Shown one piece after another: positions 23,401 to 35,606 of a DNA stretch of 64,000 nt. The stretch comes from Strix aluco (taxonomy: Eukaryota; Chordata; Aves; Strigiformes; Strigidae). The position numbers and the translations under genes are program-made. Numbering within the stretch: position 1 is the first letter of the stretch; every line of letters begins with the position of its first letter. The stretch is taken from the NCBI RefSeq assembly GCF_031877795.1, contig NC_133957.1, forward strand, positions 4,207,009-4,271,008, written 5' to 3'. The notes beneath the pieces are model-generated. The model searched no databases and was not told the origin of the DNA. It worked only from the letters and a program-made list of their open reading frames with translations.

Positions 23401-26400
23401 CCCCCATTTGGGTAAATCTAGTTTCTGAAACTATCTGCAATAGGACAACCTCGTTCAGTATCAATCTCTTCTATGCACTGAAAACTTTTGATACTTAAAG
23501 TTTCTGTTTCCCAACAGAATAAGCTTATAACCTTATAACTTTAATAACAGTCTCTTAAGACTTGGCCTCACTTCTTTGGTGTTTTGTTTTGCCACACAAG
23601 GAAGGAAAGTCTTCTGTAGTATGTAACACCTGAATCCTGCAGAGTGCCTCGTACAGCAACACCGCTGTCTTTGAAGAGTTCCTTTTGAGCACGTCACGCT
23701 GGGGATAATTCCTAGAAAATAGCCTATACTAGTGTCAAGCTGCTCTAACTTTTCCAGTGGTTAAGCCTCATTTTGAAAAGACTATTCCTTACTCAACTTC
23801 AGCTTGTTTGGGGTGAACACTTTCTCTTTTGCCATGCTCATGGCACTCCAATTACAGACATAATGAAGTTTTCTGGAAGGAAAATATGAGGACACTACTT
23901 CATATAGGTCAAACTTTTCTCTTTGAGAAAACAAGGAGGAACAGTGGCACCATTTGATCAGACAGCTCATAAAGTGAGGGGAACTGTTTCTGGAGTTGAG
24001 AGTGAGACAAGGGAGCGGAATATTTTTGGGGTGATTTTTCAGTAATAGCTTTCCATAGATAATGTAAGTACTTGAACATTAATGAAACTTGATTAGGGCT
24101 GTGAGAGGAAAAAGAAAATATTTTTAGTAAAACATGCTTACTTGGGTCTCTGCAGTCGGTTACCACGTCTCACGTACGACAGCAAAATCCCCAGGACATG
24201 GCGCCAAGGCACTGCTTGAGATAGCCGGTCTCCACACTGGGAATTTTATCTGGGAGATGCAGGGGGGGGTGGAAACGTTTTGCTTTGTTTTAAATTAACC
24301 CACTTTGCAGCCTGTTTAGCCAAGCTGCATAAAAAGTGCAGAACGGGACCCTGCTGGGCTAAATTCACTTGACACTACCCGTGCACACAAGCGATTAGAA
24401 TATCTAGCCCTGGGACAGGGTTTTGTTTCTTGGGTCAGGATTCTGAGACGAAGTGTTGGTTTATATACACTGATGCCTACTGTAACCTGTTCATCCATTG
24501 CTGCACATGAACGTTTCACAGGAGTTTATATACTCTCTTTTAACAAAGACAAAAGGTACTTCCGTTGTAAAATTCATTGGGCAGAACTAGAGGTCCTCCT
24601 AGGCTTGAGAAAAAGGATGAGATCAGATTCATTAAGGGAGAGTTTGTTTCCAGAGTTCCTGGATTCAATATTTATAGGTCTTTGTATTGATGGATAAAGT
24701 TGGACTCTTTTCTTTTTTTTTTTTTCTCCTAGAGATGTTGACACTAAACAAAAGCAGTATTCTGCTATAGGGGTGCATTTCATGTAGGTGCTATAACATT
24801 GTTTTATTCTTGAATTATCTATGAGAATAAGGATTATTCTGAGAAGCAAGCTTTGGCTTATTTCAGAATGTAATGCCAAATTGTACCTTCCCTGCTGGGC
24901 ACTTGAAGCCTCCATGTGCTCACAGATTGCTGCTGAAAAATGAGTTCTGAAACTCTTGTCTGGGGACAAAGACAGTTTTGGGAGTTTAACTGAAAGATCA
25001 GCTTTTTCAATTCATTAAATAATTAGATTTGGGTAAAATGAGCTTGCACCTCTTTCAGTTTGTTTTCAGCTGTTTAAAGTGTGATTTGCTTTTAACAAGG
25101 AGTCCCTTTGAATCATAGACGAATTGCTAATGTGATACATCAGTGCTGTTTCATGTCAGATTAGAAAGAATAGAAAATTCTGGCTAAATAAATGAAGTGG
25201 ATAAAGGAGAGGCAGCATGTGTAGATGAAATAACTCAGTACCTTAAGCAGCATGTCTATTTTAGATCTCCTGAATGTATCATACCTTACGAGCAGGTATA
25301 CTTCGTCTTGGAGACCCCATGTCAAGTGGATAATTCTGACTGCATATGGAGAAAGCTATCCACCTCTGCTCCTGTGTGCATGACGGACCAGGGTAGATTT
25401 AGATGTTCTTTCCTTGTCATCTGTGGTCAATAACCCTTAAATAGTACTTCTGCTCTGACATGTGTTATTGCCTCAAAGCAGCACCAAAAATGATTGCACA
25501 GGCTCTGTGCAAAACCCCAAAGACTAATCTTCCCCTGAGTGACCTTTCAAACTTCGGGTGTAGTCAGATGAGCCAGCTGAAAGGTTCTTGGCTGGCAATA
25601 TGTCCCCATGCAATCTCCTATGGATTCAGTTGCTCAAAGGATAGAGGCATGGGAGGAAGCTGACATGAGTGAGTACTTGAGAGTGTTTGACAGGAGTGAA
25701 TTGCCTTAAAAGCAGCTGGCAATAGAATGAACGGTTACATTTTCTGAAGACGACAGAATTACAGTATTTGTTGCTGCACAAATAAGCTTTTTCCTTGCTT
25801 GTAGACTTGTGATATCCAGGTTTGTGTTCTGGAGAAAATGATTGGTGAAAAAACCCACATAAAATATGTATTTATAATTAATTACCTTATTAAAAACTTC
25901 AGCTGTGGAAGTTTAACTTCTTGGTGTTAGCCAGATGCATCTGCACGTGGATGACAATGAGGAGGTTAGTGCCAGTCTCAAAAGGAACGCAGCATTCGTG
26001 ACTCCCAGGCAAGACAGCTACTACACAAGTACCTAAACAAGGAAGTTATAGAAGTAGATGCATTTGAAATGATTGTTCTTACAATTTGTTAACCTGTTCC
26101 ACACATAACATTTACAAGATAACATTGTTTGAAGTTTAGCAGAAACTAGTTTTAAAAGTATTATTTGACTTACTCTAAGGAGATGCACGCAATGTCTTAC
26201 TCCACAGGGAAGTGTGTACATTACTTCTATCCCGTATTACTTATTTTGGTTTGGGTTTTAGGATAGCATTGGAAAGGACAAAAAAATATTAACACGGGAG
26301 GCAAAAGTACCTAGAAAAAAGGAATCCAATCAAATAAAAACTGTTATCTCCTTCTAGTATTAATGAGACCTGGGCAAATGCTTCCAGTAGACAGCAGAAT

Positions 26401-26689
26401 GCCTCGGGGTCAGATTGCAAGATGAAACACTATAGCTTGAAATGGTCGGTGAGCCCATTGAAGCTGACTCTGATTAACTGCAATCTGCAAATTACTTGAG
26501 CAAATATTTCCATTCAAGGAATCTTCAAGTTATTGATCATGTGACATTAGAGGCAAAGTCACAGCAGGGGTGAGAGTGAACAACTTGGAACAAGAGACGT
26601 TAACAGAGCTTTCACCTGTACCAAATATTTTATAATATGCTATTACATCACAGAAGCACTTTTTAAAAAAAATACCTTTGGGAGACCTC
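20468..26689. other. 6.2 kb intergenic DNA, no gene recognised
   Basis: Both strands carry only short, low-information frames (longest about 138 codons on the minus strand at 20660-21076). None shows domain motifs, splice structure or codon character of a gene. No tRNA, snRNA or clear repeat family was recognised. Confidence 0.5.
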
Positions 26690-27012
26690 GGCTGGTCCGA
26701 GGGATCAGAATGTAAGTTTGATATTGACCTTGAGCAGATAACCGTGTACCCTTAAGAGGCTTGAAAGTCCCAAGAAGAGCTGAGTAAATAAGAGTAAGGA
26801 ACTACCAGACCGGAACTGCCTGACCGCAAGGAAAGGAAGGTTATTGAGGTTGCAGCAGAGAAGAGCTCATCCAATCATGAACGGTTAGTCTCTAATTAAA
26901 CCAATCATATATGGACACATACTCTTCATAAAGTTATAAAAAAGCTTGTTAGAACAATAAAGTAGCCATTTTGCACAATTCTGTGTTTGTCGTGTCCGTC
27001 TCAACAGCGACA
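26690..27012 (+). mobile_element. 3' part of an ERV LTR abutting satellite
   Basis: TATAAA at 26935-26940, AATAAA at 26956-26961 and a terminal CAGCGACA give the U3/R/U5 arrangement of a short ERVK-type LTR. The CA end is followed immediately by the CCATCCAC satellite rather than by a primer-binding site. The 5' end is not resolved. Confidence 0.55.
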
Positions 27013-28377
27013 CACCATCAGCCATCCACCATCCACAATGCACCATCCACAACCCACCATCCACCTTCCCACCCTCCACCATCAACCATCCAATATCCAC
27101 CATGCACCATAAACCATACACCATCCACTATACACCATGCACGATCCTCCATCCCACAATCTACCATCCCACCATCCAACACCCACCATCCATCTTCCCA
27201 CCAACAACCATACTAGAATCCAACATCCACCATCCAACTTCCCACCATCAACCATCCCACAATACTGTCCACCACCCACCTTCCCACATTACATCATCCA
27301 CTATCGACAATGCAACTTCCCACCACCCACCATCCACCGTGCACCATCACACAATACAGCTTCCACCATACATCTTACACCATCCCACCATCCACCATTT
27401 ACCTTCTGACCATCCACAACCCACCACCCAACATCCCACAATACACCATCCACCATCACACAATACAAGATCCACCAGCCACCTTCCCACCATCCACTGT
27501 CACCCACCCACCACCCACCATTCCACAGTCTAACATTCACATTCCACCATCCACCATCCCACAATTCACCATACACCGTCCTCCTTCCACCCAAAACACA
27601 ATACAACATACACCATGCACCATCCATCTTCCCACCATACATCGTCCACCATCCCACAGTCCACCATCCATCATCCACCTTCCCACCGTGCACCATCCAC
27701 TATCCCAAAATGCACCATCCACCTTCCAACCATCCAACTTTCACCATCCCACAATCCACCATCTACAATACCACAATCCAACCATGGCCATGCACCATCT
27801 TTTTCCCACCCTCCACCATACACCATCGCCCAGTCCACCATCCATCATCCATCATCAACCTACCAACATCCACAATCCACCATCCTGCAATTCTCCATAC
27901 AACATCCACCATCTACCATCAATCATCAAGTATACACCATCCACTATCCCACAATCTACCATCCAACATCTCACCATCAACCATCCCCTATCCACAATCC
28001 ACCAACCATCCCACAATCCAGCATCAACCATCCATTTTCCCACCGTCAACCATCCCACATTCAAATTCTTCTTTCCAACCATCCACCCTCCCACCACCTT
28101 CCCACCATCCAGAATCCCCCATCCACCATCGACAATGAACTTCCCACAACCCACCATCCACCATGCACCATCCCACAATACAACATCCACCATACACCGT
28201 CCACGATCCCACTTTCCACCATCCACATTCCCAACATCCACCATCCCACCATCAACCATCACTCTTCCACCACACACCATCCCACATTCTTACATCCACC
28301 ATCCAACAATCACCATCACACAATCCACCATCCATCTCCCCACCATCCAACTTCCTACCATACACCATTCCCATGGG
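27013..28377. repeat. C/A-rich minisatellite (CCATCCAC / CACCATCCCACAATC type), block 1
   Basis: About 1.36 kb of irregular 9-14 bp units built from CCATCCACC, TTCCCACC and CCCACAATC. The plus strand nearly lacks G. The lack of stops gives long His/Pro/Ser/Thr frames in several phases, which are compositional. The same satellite recurs at 48527-49345. Confidence 0.92.
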
Positions 28378-29762
28378 ACACCCATATATAAGAAGGGTTG
28401 GAAGGATGATCCGGGAAATTACAGGCCTGTCAGCTTGACTTCAGTGCCCGGGAAGCTGATGGAGCACCTCATCCAGAGTACCATCACACAGCACATGTGG
28501 GACAACCAGGGGATCAGGCCCAGTCAGCACAGGTTTATGAAAGGCAGGTCCTGCTTGACAAAACTGATCTCCTTCTATGACAGGGCAACCTGCTTATTGG
28601 ATGAGGGAAAGGCTGTGGATGTTGTCTACCTGACTTCAGTAAGGCCTTTGACACCATTTCCCAAAGCATTCTCCTGGCAAAACTGGATGCTCATGGCTTG
28701 GATGGGCACACGCTTTGCTGGGTAAAAAACTGGCTGGATGGCCGGGCCCAAAGAGTTGTGGTGAATGGAGTTAAATCCAGTTGGTGGCCGGTCACGAGTG
28801 GTGTCCCCCAGGGCTCGGTTTTGGGGCCACTCCTGCTTAAGATCTTTATTGATGATCTAGACGAGGGGATCAAGTGCACCCTCAATAAGATTTCAGCTGA
28901 CACCAAGTTGGGTGGGAGTGTTGATCTGCTCAAGGGTAGGGAGGCTCTGCAGAGAGATCTGGCCAGGCTGGAGCGATGGGCTGAGGCCAACTGGGGGAGT
29001 TTCACTAAGGCCAAGTGCCGGGTGCTGCCCTTGGGCCACAACAACCCCCAGCAGCGCTACGGGCTTGGAGAGGAGTGGCTGGAGAGCTGCCAGTCAGAGA
29101 GGGACCTGGGGGTGTTGATTGACAGCCGGCTGAACAGGAGCCAGCAGTGTGCCCAGGTGGCCAAGAAGGCCAATGGCATCCTGGCTTGTATCAGAAATAG
29201 CATGGCCAGCAGGGACAGGGAAGGGATCTTACCCCTGTACTTGGCACTGGTGAGGCCACACCTCAATTACTGTGTTCAGTTTTGGGCCCCTCACTCCAAA
29301 AAGGCCATTGAATGACTCGAGCGTGTCCAGAAAAGGGCAACGGAGCTGGTGCAGGGTCTGGAGCACATGTCGTACGAGGATCGGCTGAGGGAACTGGGGT
29401 TGTTTATTTTGGAGGAGGCTTAGGGGAGACCTCATTGCCCTCTCCAACTCCCTGAAAGGAGGGTGCAGAGAGGGGGGGATGAACCTCTTTAACTAAGTAA
29501 CAAGTGATAGGACAAGAGGTAATGGCCTCAAGTTGCACCAGGGAAGGTTTAGACTAGATATTAGGAAGCTTTTCTTTGCAGAAGGGGTTGTTGGGCATTG
29601 GAATGGGCTGCCCAGGGAGGTGGTGCAGTCCCCATCCCTGGAGGTGTTCAAGAGTCAGGTTGACATAGCGCTGAAGGATATGGTGTAGTTGGAAACTGTC
29701 AGTGTTGGGTTAATGGTTGGACTAGATGATCTTCAACGTCCCTTCCAACCTAGATGATTCTG
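28378..29762 (+). mobile_element. 5'-truncated CR1 LINE
   Basis: Begins abruptly inside the CR1 reverse transcriptase ([20 protein letters not shown]) straight after the satellite and runs to the CR1 3' end (CTAGATGATTCTG). It matches 39640-41033 of the second CR1 closely. A frameshift near 28,635 and several stops break the frame. 5' truncation is the usual result of target-primed reverse transcription. Confidence 0.92.
28698..29315 (+). pseudogene. CR1 reverse transcriptase fragment
   Basis: 206 codons covering [20 protein letters not shown] (motif B/C approach), the C-motif position (reads ISADTKLGG at 28890-28916) and the thumb region to [11 protein letters not shown]. In active CR1 elements the C motif is FADD; here the first catalytic Asp codon is GCT (Ala, 28896-28898). 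The frame ends at TGA. Confidence 0.85.
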
Positions 29763-29797
29763 CTTCCACCCCGTACGCCCCAGCCCCAACCCCCACC

Positions 29798-29906
29798 CAT
29801 AACCCCCCAAACCCTAGCCCCCAGTCCTAGCCTTTACCTCTAACCCTAATTCCTAATCCCTAACAACCCCTAACCCTAATCCCTAAACACTTACCCCTAA
29901 CCCTAA
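29798..29906. repeat. degenerate interstitial telomere-like tract (CCCTAA)n
   Basis: Roughly 110 bp of CCCTAA, CCCCTAA and CCTAAT variants (for example ACCCCTAACCCTAATCCC) directly downstream of the truncated CR1. The C-rich strand is plus. Units are too diverged to be a functional telomere end. Confidence 0.8.
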
Positions 29907-29908
29907 GA

Positions 29909-30226
29909 ATGACCCCTTGGCCAGAGACAGTGCCAGATGAGAAGACCAAGGCAGCCAAGAGGAAGAATCAGTGGCAGGCTGAGAAGAGCCAAACGCTGTG
30001 GCCCAAGACAAAAAGAGATGGGAGCAACTGGGATGAGTCATATGCAAGACACCTTACTTCAAGACCTAAGCATGTAAGGATGCAGGGAAGAACTCCCAGA
30101 AAAGGTCTTTGCAAAGGTGGACCACCTAAGACCATAGATGTTTACACAGCCTGGAATAACGCTGCAAAAGGAGACCAACCTGAAACTTCCAAGACCTATC
30201 CACACTTTAGGCTTGTAACACAATAA
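29909..30226 (+). CDS. hypothetical 105-codon frame, unrecognised
   Basis: Starts ATG right after the telomere-like tract and encodes a very basic, Lys/Arg/Gln/Trp-rich chain (MTPWPETVPDEKTKAAKRKN...). It ends in TAA that overlaps an AATAAA signal. No family recognised, no splice signals needed. The AATAAA overlap is intriguing, but this may be chance or a decayed repeat. Confidence 0.2.
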   Translation: MTPWPETVPDEKTKAAKRKNQWQAEKSQTLWPKTKRDGSNWDESYARHLTSRPKHVRMQGRTPRKGLCKGGPPKTIDVYTAWNNAAKGDQPETSKTYPHFRLVTQ

Positions 30227-32269
30227 AAAAGCACCCAACTGGCACTGTGCCAATGACTACTGGCATTCCAGACCCAAGGGATGGTGCCTGAGGCACACGT
30301 TGTGCTACTTCGGCACAAAGAGCAACGAGGATGTCATGACCCGAGGAAGCTCTAGGACACATAAAACAGAAAACACAAGCTACACAACAACACAGCCACA
30401 GGCTGGAACTGCCCTGCCCAGTACATGGCAGTCCTGGGCAGAAAGTTAACCTGCTCCCTTTCCCTGCCCAAAAGGCACTATTCCTGGACAGTCCTCTCCC
30501 CTACACAAACTTGAAAACCCCTCCCTGCAATTCCCAACCTTGAGCTCCCCCCAGAGCCCTCTCCAAAACACCAGTCCCTCAACTTATCTGGGGGCTGGGG
30601 GTCTGAAGCTATCTTCAACAACAACCACATCAGCTAATCCGGATATTCCTACAGATGCCAGGTTCCTCTTTATCAGCCATACAAAAACAGGACCAGGAAG
30701 TCAGCATTGTGTTGGATGACCCGGCCCTCTTCTGCAACATGCTCCTCCTCAAAAGCATTGGACTTTCTGCTCACCTGCTCTGTACCAGTTTCAGTGTTGG
30801 ACACTGCAGCCATCATCGCTTGTGGCACCTATGACATCAAAAGACAGAACATTATAGTTGTGCTGGTGTGAAAACACCAGGCCTGTGCTCCTGCTCTCTA
30901 CTACCCCAGCTCACCTCAAATGCTCATCCTATTCCAAAGGCTGCCTACACAGCACCTGCAAAACAATACAGTGCTCTGCAGGCAATTGGGAAAATGCTAT
31001 GAGCCATCCTGTCTCCTGCAAAACACTGTGCTTTACAGCTCTGCTACTTTCTTGAGAAATGCTAACACTCCATATACAGATACATACAAGGTGCTCACTC
31101 TAACCCTTGCTCCATCATCTGACCATTAGTCCTATTTAGACAGATGATATCAACAACTTACAATGTATACAGCAATACTAGGAAAAAACTATGGCCCCAT
31201 CTTCAATAAAGCCAGAAAAGCCAGGAAAATGCAATGCATCTAGAATGGAAAGAAAAACTGTAAGTGTACACTATTAAACCATTTTACCCACCCCACCCAG
31301 TCAATACAAAAGTACTTACCTGAAAATAGACCACTACATACCAGTGTACTTCACATTACAGATACTGCTGAACCTTGACCAATCCTGAAACTCTTACCTC
31401 AGGTACCGCTGTTTCTGTGATTATCAAAACTCACCTGCCCAAAGAGGTTCAACAGCTCAAAAACTGCCATCAACTCCAGGAACACTAGAGCACTGACCTC
31501 AGAGAGGTCCAAGAGCAGAATGACCTCCCTGAGCAGAGGCTGTGGCTTATCTACCCCAGGCCCCACCCACCACCCTGACCACAATCACCTGGGAAAGTGG
31601 AGGGGGAACCACCAGAAGGCATAAAGGCAGCCAGGGGAGCAGCAGCAAGTTCTCTCACCTGCCTTAAGTTTACAGCATGCAAAATGCTGATTGAAGAAAG
31701 CAACCCTTACTGGAAACAACACTATCTGCTCTTTCGCTACATCTATTGCATCAGCGACGTGACCGGGTAGGGAATTAAACCTAGTTTTTCTGGGGTATAG
31801 ATACAAAAAGACAGATATTGTACTGAGCTACATAGGGAAGTAGTTGGCTACATGCAATAGCGATATCATTATCCTAAATGATGTGCTTTAGTTTCCTGTG
31901 AAAAAACCAAAATGCTACTGGGTTCGCTTCTTTTCTAGCAAGACCACGCACGCTACCTAACTTCTAACAAAACCATGTTCTAGATAGGAGTAAAGAACAA
32001 AGCAGAATTAGATCCTATAAGATTTCCTTCTCAAAAATACCACGGGCTGCAACATAAATTATTTACTGTACATTGCCAACAATTCAGAGTGACCTAGACA
32101 TTCTGACTAACTCCCCTAAGAGTCCCAAAGGACAGAATAGACAAAAAACCACGGAATTGCATGACATGTATCAGAAACTGTATGAACCAGCCTAACTAAC
32201 ACCTAAGTTGCTAGAACAAAAATAAATTGCAAAACATGACAAACACCCCCACAGGAGATTTATCGATAA
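30227..32269. other. unrecognised DNA, no gene seen
   Basis: About 2 kb with no convincing reading frame, RNA gene or known repeat. Some GC-rich stretches (30470-30620, 31480-31640) contrast with the AT-rich surroundings but carry no identifiable motif. Confidence 0.5.
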
Positions 32270-33752
32270 CATATGAAGGTGATCCTCTTCTCTGAAAAAC
32301 TCCGGAAGAGATCTACGCTGACGACACACGTCTTTGGGATACCAGATATCAAATAAAGACATGTGATAAGATGGAAAACAAATAGATGGCTCTGGAGCAC
32401 AAAGATGGTTTCAGAAAAGGTTCTGGCAAAACGAGAGGCATTGTCACGGGGATTAGAGAGACCAAAGAAGTCTCGGGGGTGCAACGAATTCAAAAGGGAA
32501 TCGAACAAAGTAGAGATGTCCTCAGGGGGCTGGGGAACTGAATGGAGGTGCACCGAATGGATGGGAGGACAGAAAGACCGACTGGGGTAACAGATGTGGG
32601 TGCAGGAAGGGTTCCAAATGGAAAAAAGGAGCTTGAAGAGCCCTCACGAGAGCTTGGCAATGGGAGCAGAGGAGTCCTGAGCGGGCCTTGGAGACCAAAG
32701 AAACCTTGGAGATAACAAAGGGGAACTGCAAAGGGGATTTCAACAAAGTACAGATGTCATCAGGGGATGAATGAAGGCATGCTCAACGGTAAAAAGTAAG
32801 AGAGAAGAGCTCTGAAGAGCACAAAAGAATAAAATTGAAAGGGAGCTAAAGTGCTACAAGAGTGCGGTGGAGTATGTGAAAGGATGAGGAAGACACTGTT
32901 ATAGAGAGTAATTAGGAAGGGGTAGGGTAAGAAAAGAACGCTTGGAGACACAGCTAGGGCATCTCAGCCAACTATAACAACCAAACAGAGACACACTTGA
33001 CGGCAGGGAGAACGATAAAGGAGCGCTGCGTAGCAAAGAAAGAAGGGAGGCTTTAACAGAACAAGAGAGATAGAAAAGGAGATGGAGTGCTAAAAGGTGC
33101 TGTGGAGATCGAGGAAGGTCAGGGCTGACATTGTCACTGTGAGGAGGGGTGTTGAGGGGGGCCGATGGATAAAAGAAGTCTTAGAGATGACAAGGAGGAA
33201 TTCGGGTGATCATCTGAGCACAGTGCCGATGATCTCGGGTGGCCAGGAACTGAACGCTGGAATCCCAGATAGCATAGAGGAACAAAGGAGTGTTCTGTGG
33301 CACAAAGATGGCCCCACCTAAAGTGCTACAAGATGCAACTGGACCACAAGGAAGGTCTTGGGAGGCATCGTGACTGGGAGAAAATCTGTCCCAAGGCAGC
33401 CAGGGAGTCAGAATTAAATAACAATTAAATCTTGAGTTGATCCGAACCAAGTAAATGTGTCATTAGAGGGCCAGGGAATGAATAGAGGCACGGCTAGAGG
33501 GAAAAGAGGACAGAATGACTGGGCTGGGTCACAGATATGGACTTGGGAATTCCTCTGAGGGAACGAGAAGGGTCTGAGGGCCGCTACAAAGCTAAAAGTC
33601 TGCTAAGGGCAACCTCAAAGATATTGATAAGCATCATGATGCCATTAGAGGGTCCCAACTGGGCCAAAGACACCAGAGAAGGCTCAAGGACATGAGGAGG
33701 AAGTCTGGAGGGGATTTGAGCAGACTAAAGATGTCCTCAGGAGGCCGGGGAC
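32270..33752. repeat. diverged tandem repeat, unit about 240 bp
   Basis: The marker GATGTCCTCAGG-(GGGC)TGGGGAACTGAATGGAGG and variants recur near 32514, 32753, (32958), 33228, 33454 and 33730, spaced about 205-275 bp. It is followed each time by a similar A/G-rich segment with GGACAGAAAGACCGACTGG-like text. Copies are well diverged. The last copy runs into the ERV-B LTR end at 33753. Confidence 0.65.
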
Positions 33753-34140
33753 TGTGGCAATTGAGGCATGGACTCTCCATGAAGTGCAAAAAGAAAGACT
33801 CTTTATTATTACAATAGTACACACTAAAGCTCTTGCCAAAGCTCTTACTTCATAATTAGCAAATCAGCAATTAGACAGCTATCTACCTTTTCTCCTGTCA
33901 GCATAAGACCACTCTAACATGCGCTGTGCAGACCAATCAACTTCTTGTTCACGCGCTGTTCACATGGTGGTAACTTCTCACAGTTCAGTGTTGCAGCTGT
34001 CCGTTGTTTTTCCCTGCCATCTTGGCACAACTTGGCAGTTTCTTATCTTACTCCCAAGGCCTGTTTCTCATCAAAGCCTTGCTGCTTCTCAGGGGCTGCG
34101 CAGAGCTGACAGGCCGATGTCGACTTGCCTCTCTCCCACA
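33753..34140 (-). mobile_element. 3' LTR of decayed ERV-B (minus strand)
   Basis: On the minus strand a polypurine tract (AAAGAAGGAGGAGA) is followed by TGTGGGAGAG at 34140. AATAAA lies at 33807-33802 and the LTR ends near TTGCCACA at 33753, 388 bp in all. A 5' part of the same LTR family lies on the plus strand at 46749-46928. Confidence 0.7.
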
Positions 34141-34757
34141 TCTCCTCCTTCTTTGTTTTGCAGCTGCACCTGCAAGACTTGTTTCAAAGCTTTATCAATT
34201 AAGGTTTAGACAAACTTCAAAAAACACAGTATACATAAAATAATTCCACAGAAGGCTAAAAATAATACAGCAGTTACAGTTACTAGTTGAAAAGAGTAGG
34301 CTGTTTTCACTGCCAATAATTAAAGGATATGACTAAATACTACAAAATAAACAGTAAGGAAAATACAGAATAGCACACTTACTTAATAGGGTATTAATAT
34401 TGAGATCTGCAATTGCTGGGGAACCCTGGTTGCAGCGAGGATTTGGAGTCCCTTTCCTTGCAAATTGGAAATCCTACGCGATGCGTCCATCTGTAGGTGA
34501 GGCATCCAAAGTCACCGCAAGCGGGTCCAGCCTCATATATCTAAATCAACAGGCCAAAATAACTGGCACTTTTCTTTGAGCGGAAACATCTGATCTCATC
34601 CTCCTGTTGGGTTCCACCCAGAGCCTGGCCACCACTCAGGGGGGAGAACCAAGGGAGTTTCTAATATGGTTAAACTCTTGAGTCCTTAATTCTTAATACT
34701 GCTAAGCAAAGGAAGTTCAATACACACATTCTTACAGCATTTCATCCTTATTAATAA
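34141..34757 (-). mobile_element. ERV-derived LTR-like block between env remnant and 3' LTR
   Basis: The minus strand carries a TATA-like TATATGAGG region and a GGATGCCTCACCTAC-type block matching the solo LTR at 18820-19544 and, inverted, 46130-46748. It lies downstream of env sequence and upstream of the polypurine tract. It could be an older LTR left from a nested insertion or a 3' non-coding region. Confidence 0.5.
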
Positions 34758-35079
34758 CTACATTTCGTCTAAGCTACATCTTTCACTAGTGACTGGTAAG
34801 CCTATATATTTCATTAAGGAGTTGCAATTACTGTCAGCATTTTCTCTTAAAAGAGTTGGCAACTGCAGTGTGATTAAGGACAGAGATAGTGTATTTTGTC
34901 CTATTGCAGTAGCAAGCATTACCCATACATTCCGCTTTGGCTGTTTTGGAATCCAGGGGTTAGTCAGTCCAGCTGTTAGGATGGTGCTGGCAGTGATAAG
35001 GCAGGTCGCATCCATCTCGCTGGGATCCACTGCGGGCTGCTGCTCAGCAATACGGTTCCCGTTTTGCACTTTCGGTTAG
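34758..35079 (-). pseudogene. ERV-B env surface-subunit fragment
   Basis: About 105 codons on the minus strand, including NVWVMLATAIGQNTLSLSL, a pattern seen near the start of avian endogenous env surface proteins. The fragment is truncated both ways. A near copy lies on the plus strand around 45880-46130. Confidence 0.5.
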
Positions 35080-35123
35080 CACAGTTTCTTTATCAATGTT
35101 CATTCCAAATTCTTCTTCACTGT

Positions 35124-35489
35124 TTACTGCTCCCAAGGCTTACCACCAGCTAATTCAACAAGGTCACTAGTGCTGTTATGTTCCAAAGACAGGCCAGATA
35201 TCGATCCAGCATTGTTAAGGCCCATGTCTCCCCTCTTTTTTTCTACTAACAACACAGTCCATATTGCTCTATCAATCAGGCATTGCACACATTGTAAAAT
35301 ACGTGGTATACATATAATAATACATAAGAATATTCTTACAGCTATCAAAGTTGATTTTAAGATAGACTTAAGCCAGCCACTTTTTCCCCATCCCCCTAAA
35401 AACTCATCAAGCCAGCTATCTTGAACCTGTAACTTGGAAATGTGTTCCTTCAAAAGTTGTATACTCTCTCTTCCTCCAACACGTCCCAA
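35124..35489 (-). pseudogene. ERV env transmembrane-subunit remnant and polypurine tract
   Basis: The minus strand encodes DSWLDEFLGGWGKSGWLKSI, then a hydrophobic membrane span (IAVRIFLCIIICIPRIL) and a short tail VEKKRGDMG. Its codons (GAAAAAAAGAGGGGAGA) double as a polypurine tract, as is common at the env/LTR border. No fusion region or complete ectodomain is present. Confidence 0.6.
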
Positions 35490-35606
35490 ACTCTCAGCAA
35501 ATGGTCAGTCAAAGAGACCGCAAACTGTCAGCACAGGGGCATCCACAGCACCCACAGCTGGCTCCTGAGCGTCCACCAAAAGTTGCCTCTCACGCCTCGG
35601 GTGTGG

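Noticed and set aside
24574..24969. 131-codon minus-strand frame as a gene
   Set aside because: Includes a poly-A/T-derived lysine run and no recognisable domain.
27013..28377. CRISPR-like array of repeats and spacers
   Set aside because: Units are irregular 9-14 bp with no constant repeat/unique spacer alternation, and the genome is a bird's.
27102..28391. Long His/Pro/Ser/Thr frames in the CCATCCAC satellite (also 48503-49406)
   Set aside because: Products of a minisatellite poor in stop codons; the 471-codon frame at 27310-28725 merely runs from satellite into CR1 RT.
29798..29906. A true telomere end
   Set aside because: Units are degenerate, only about 110 bp, and tens of kb of unrelated sequence continue on both sides.
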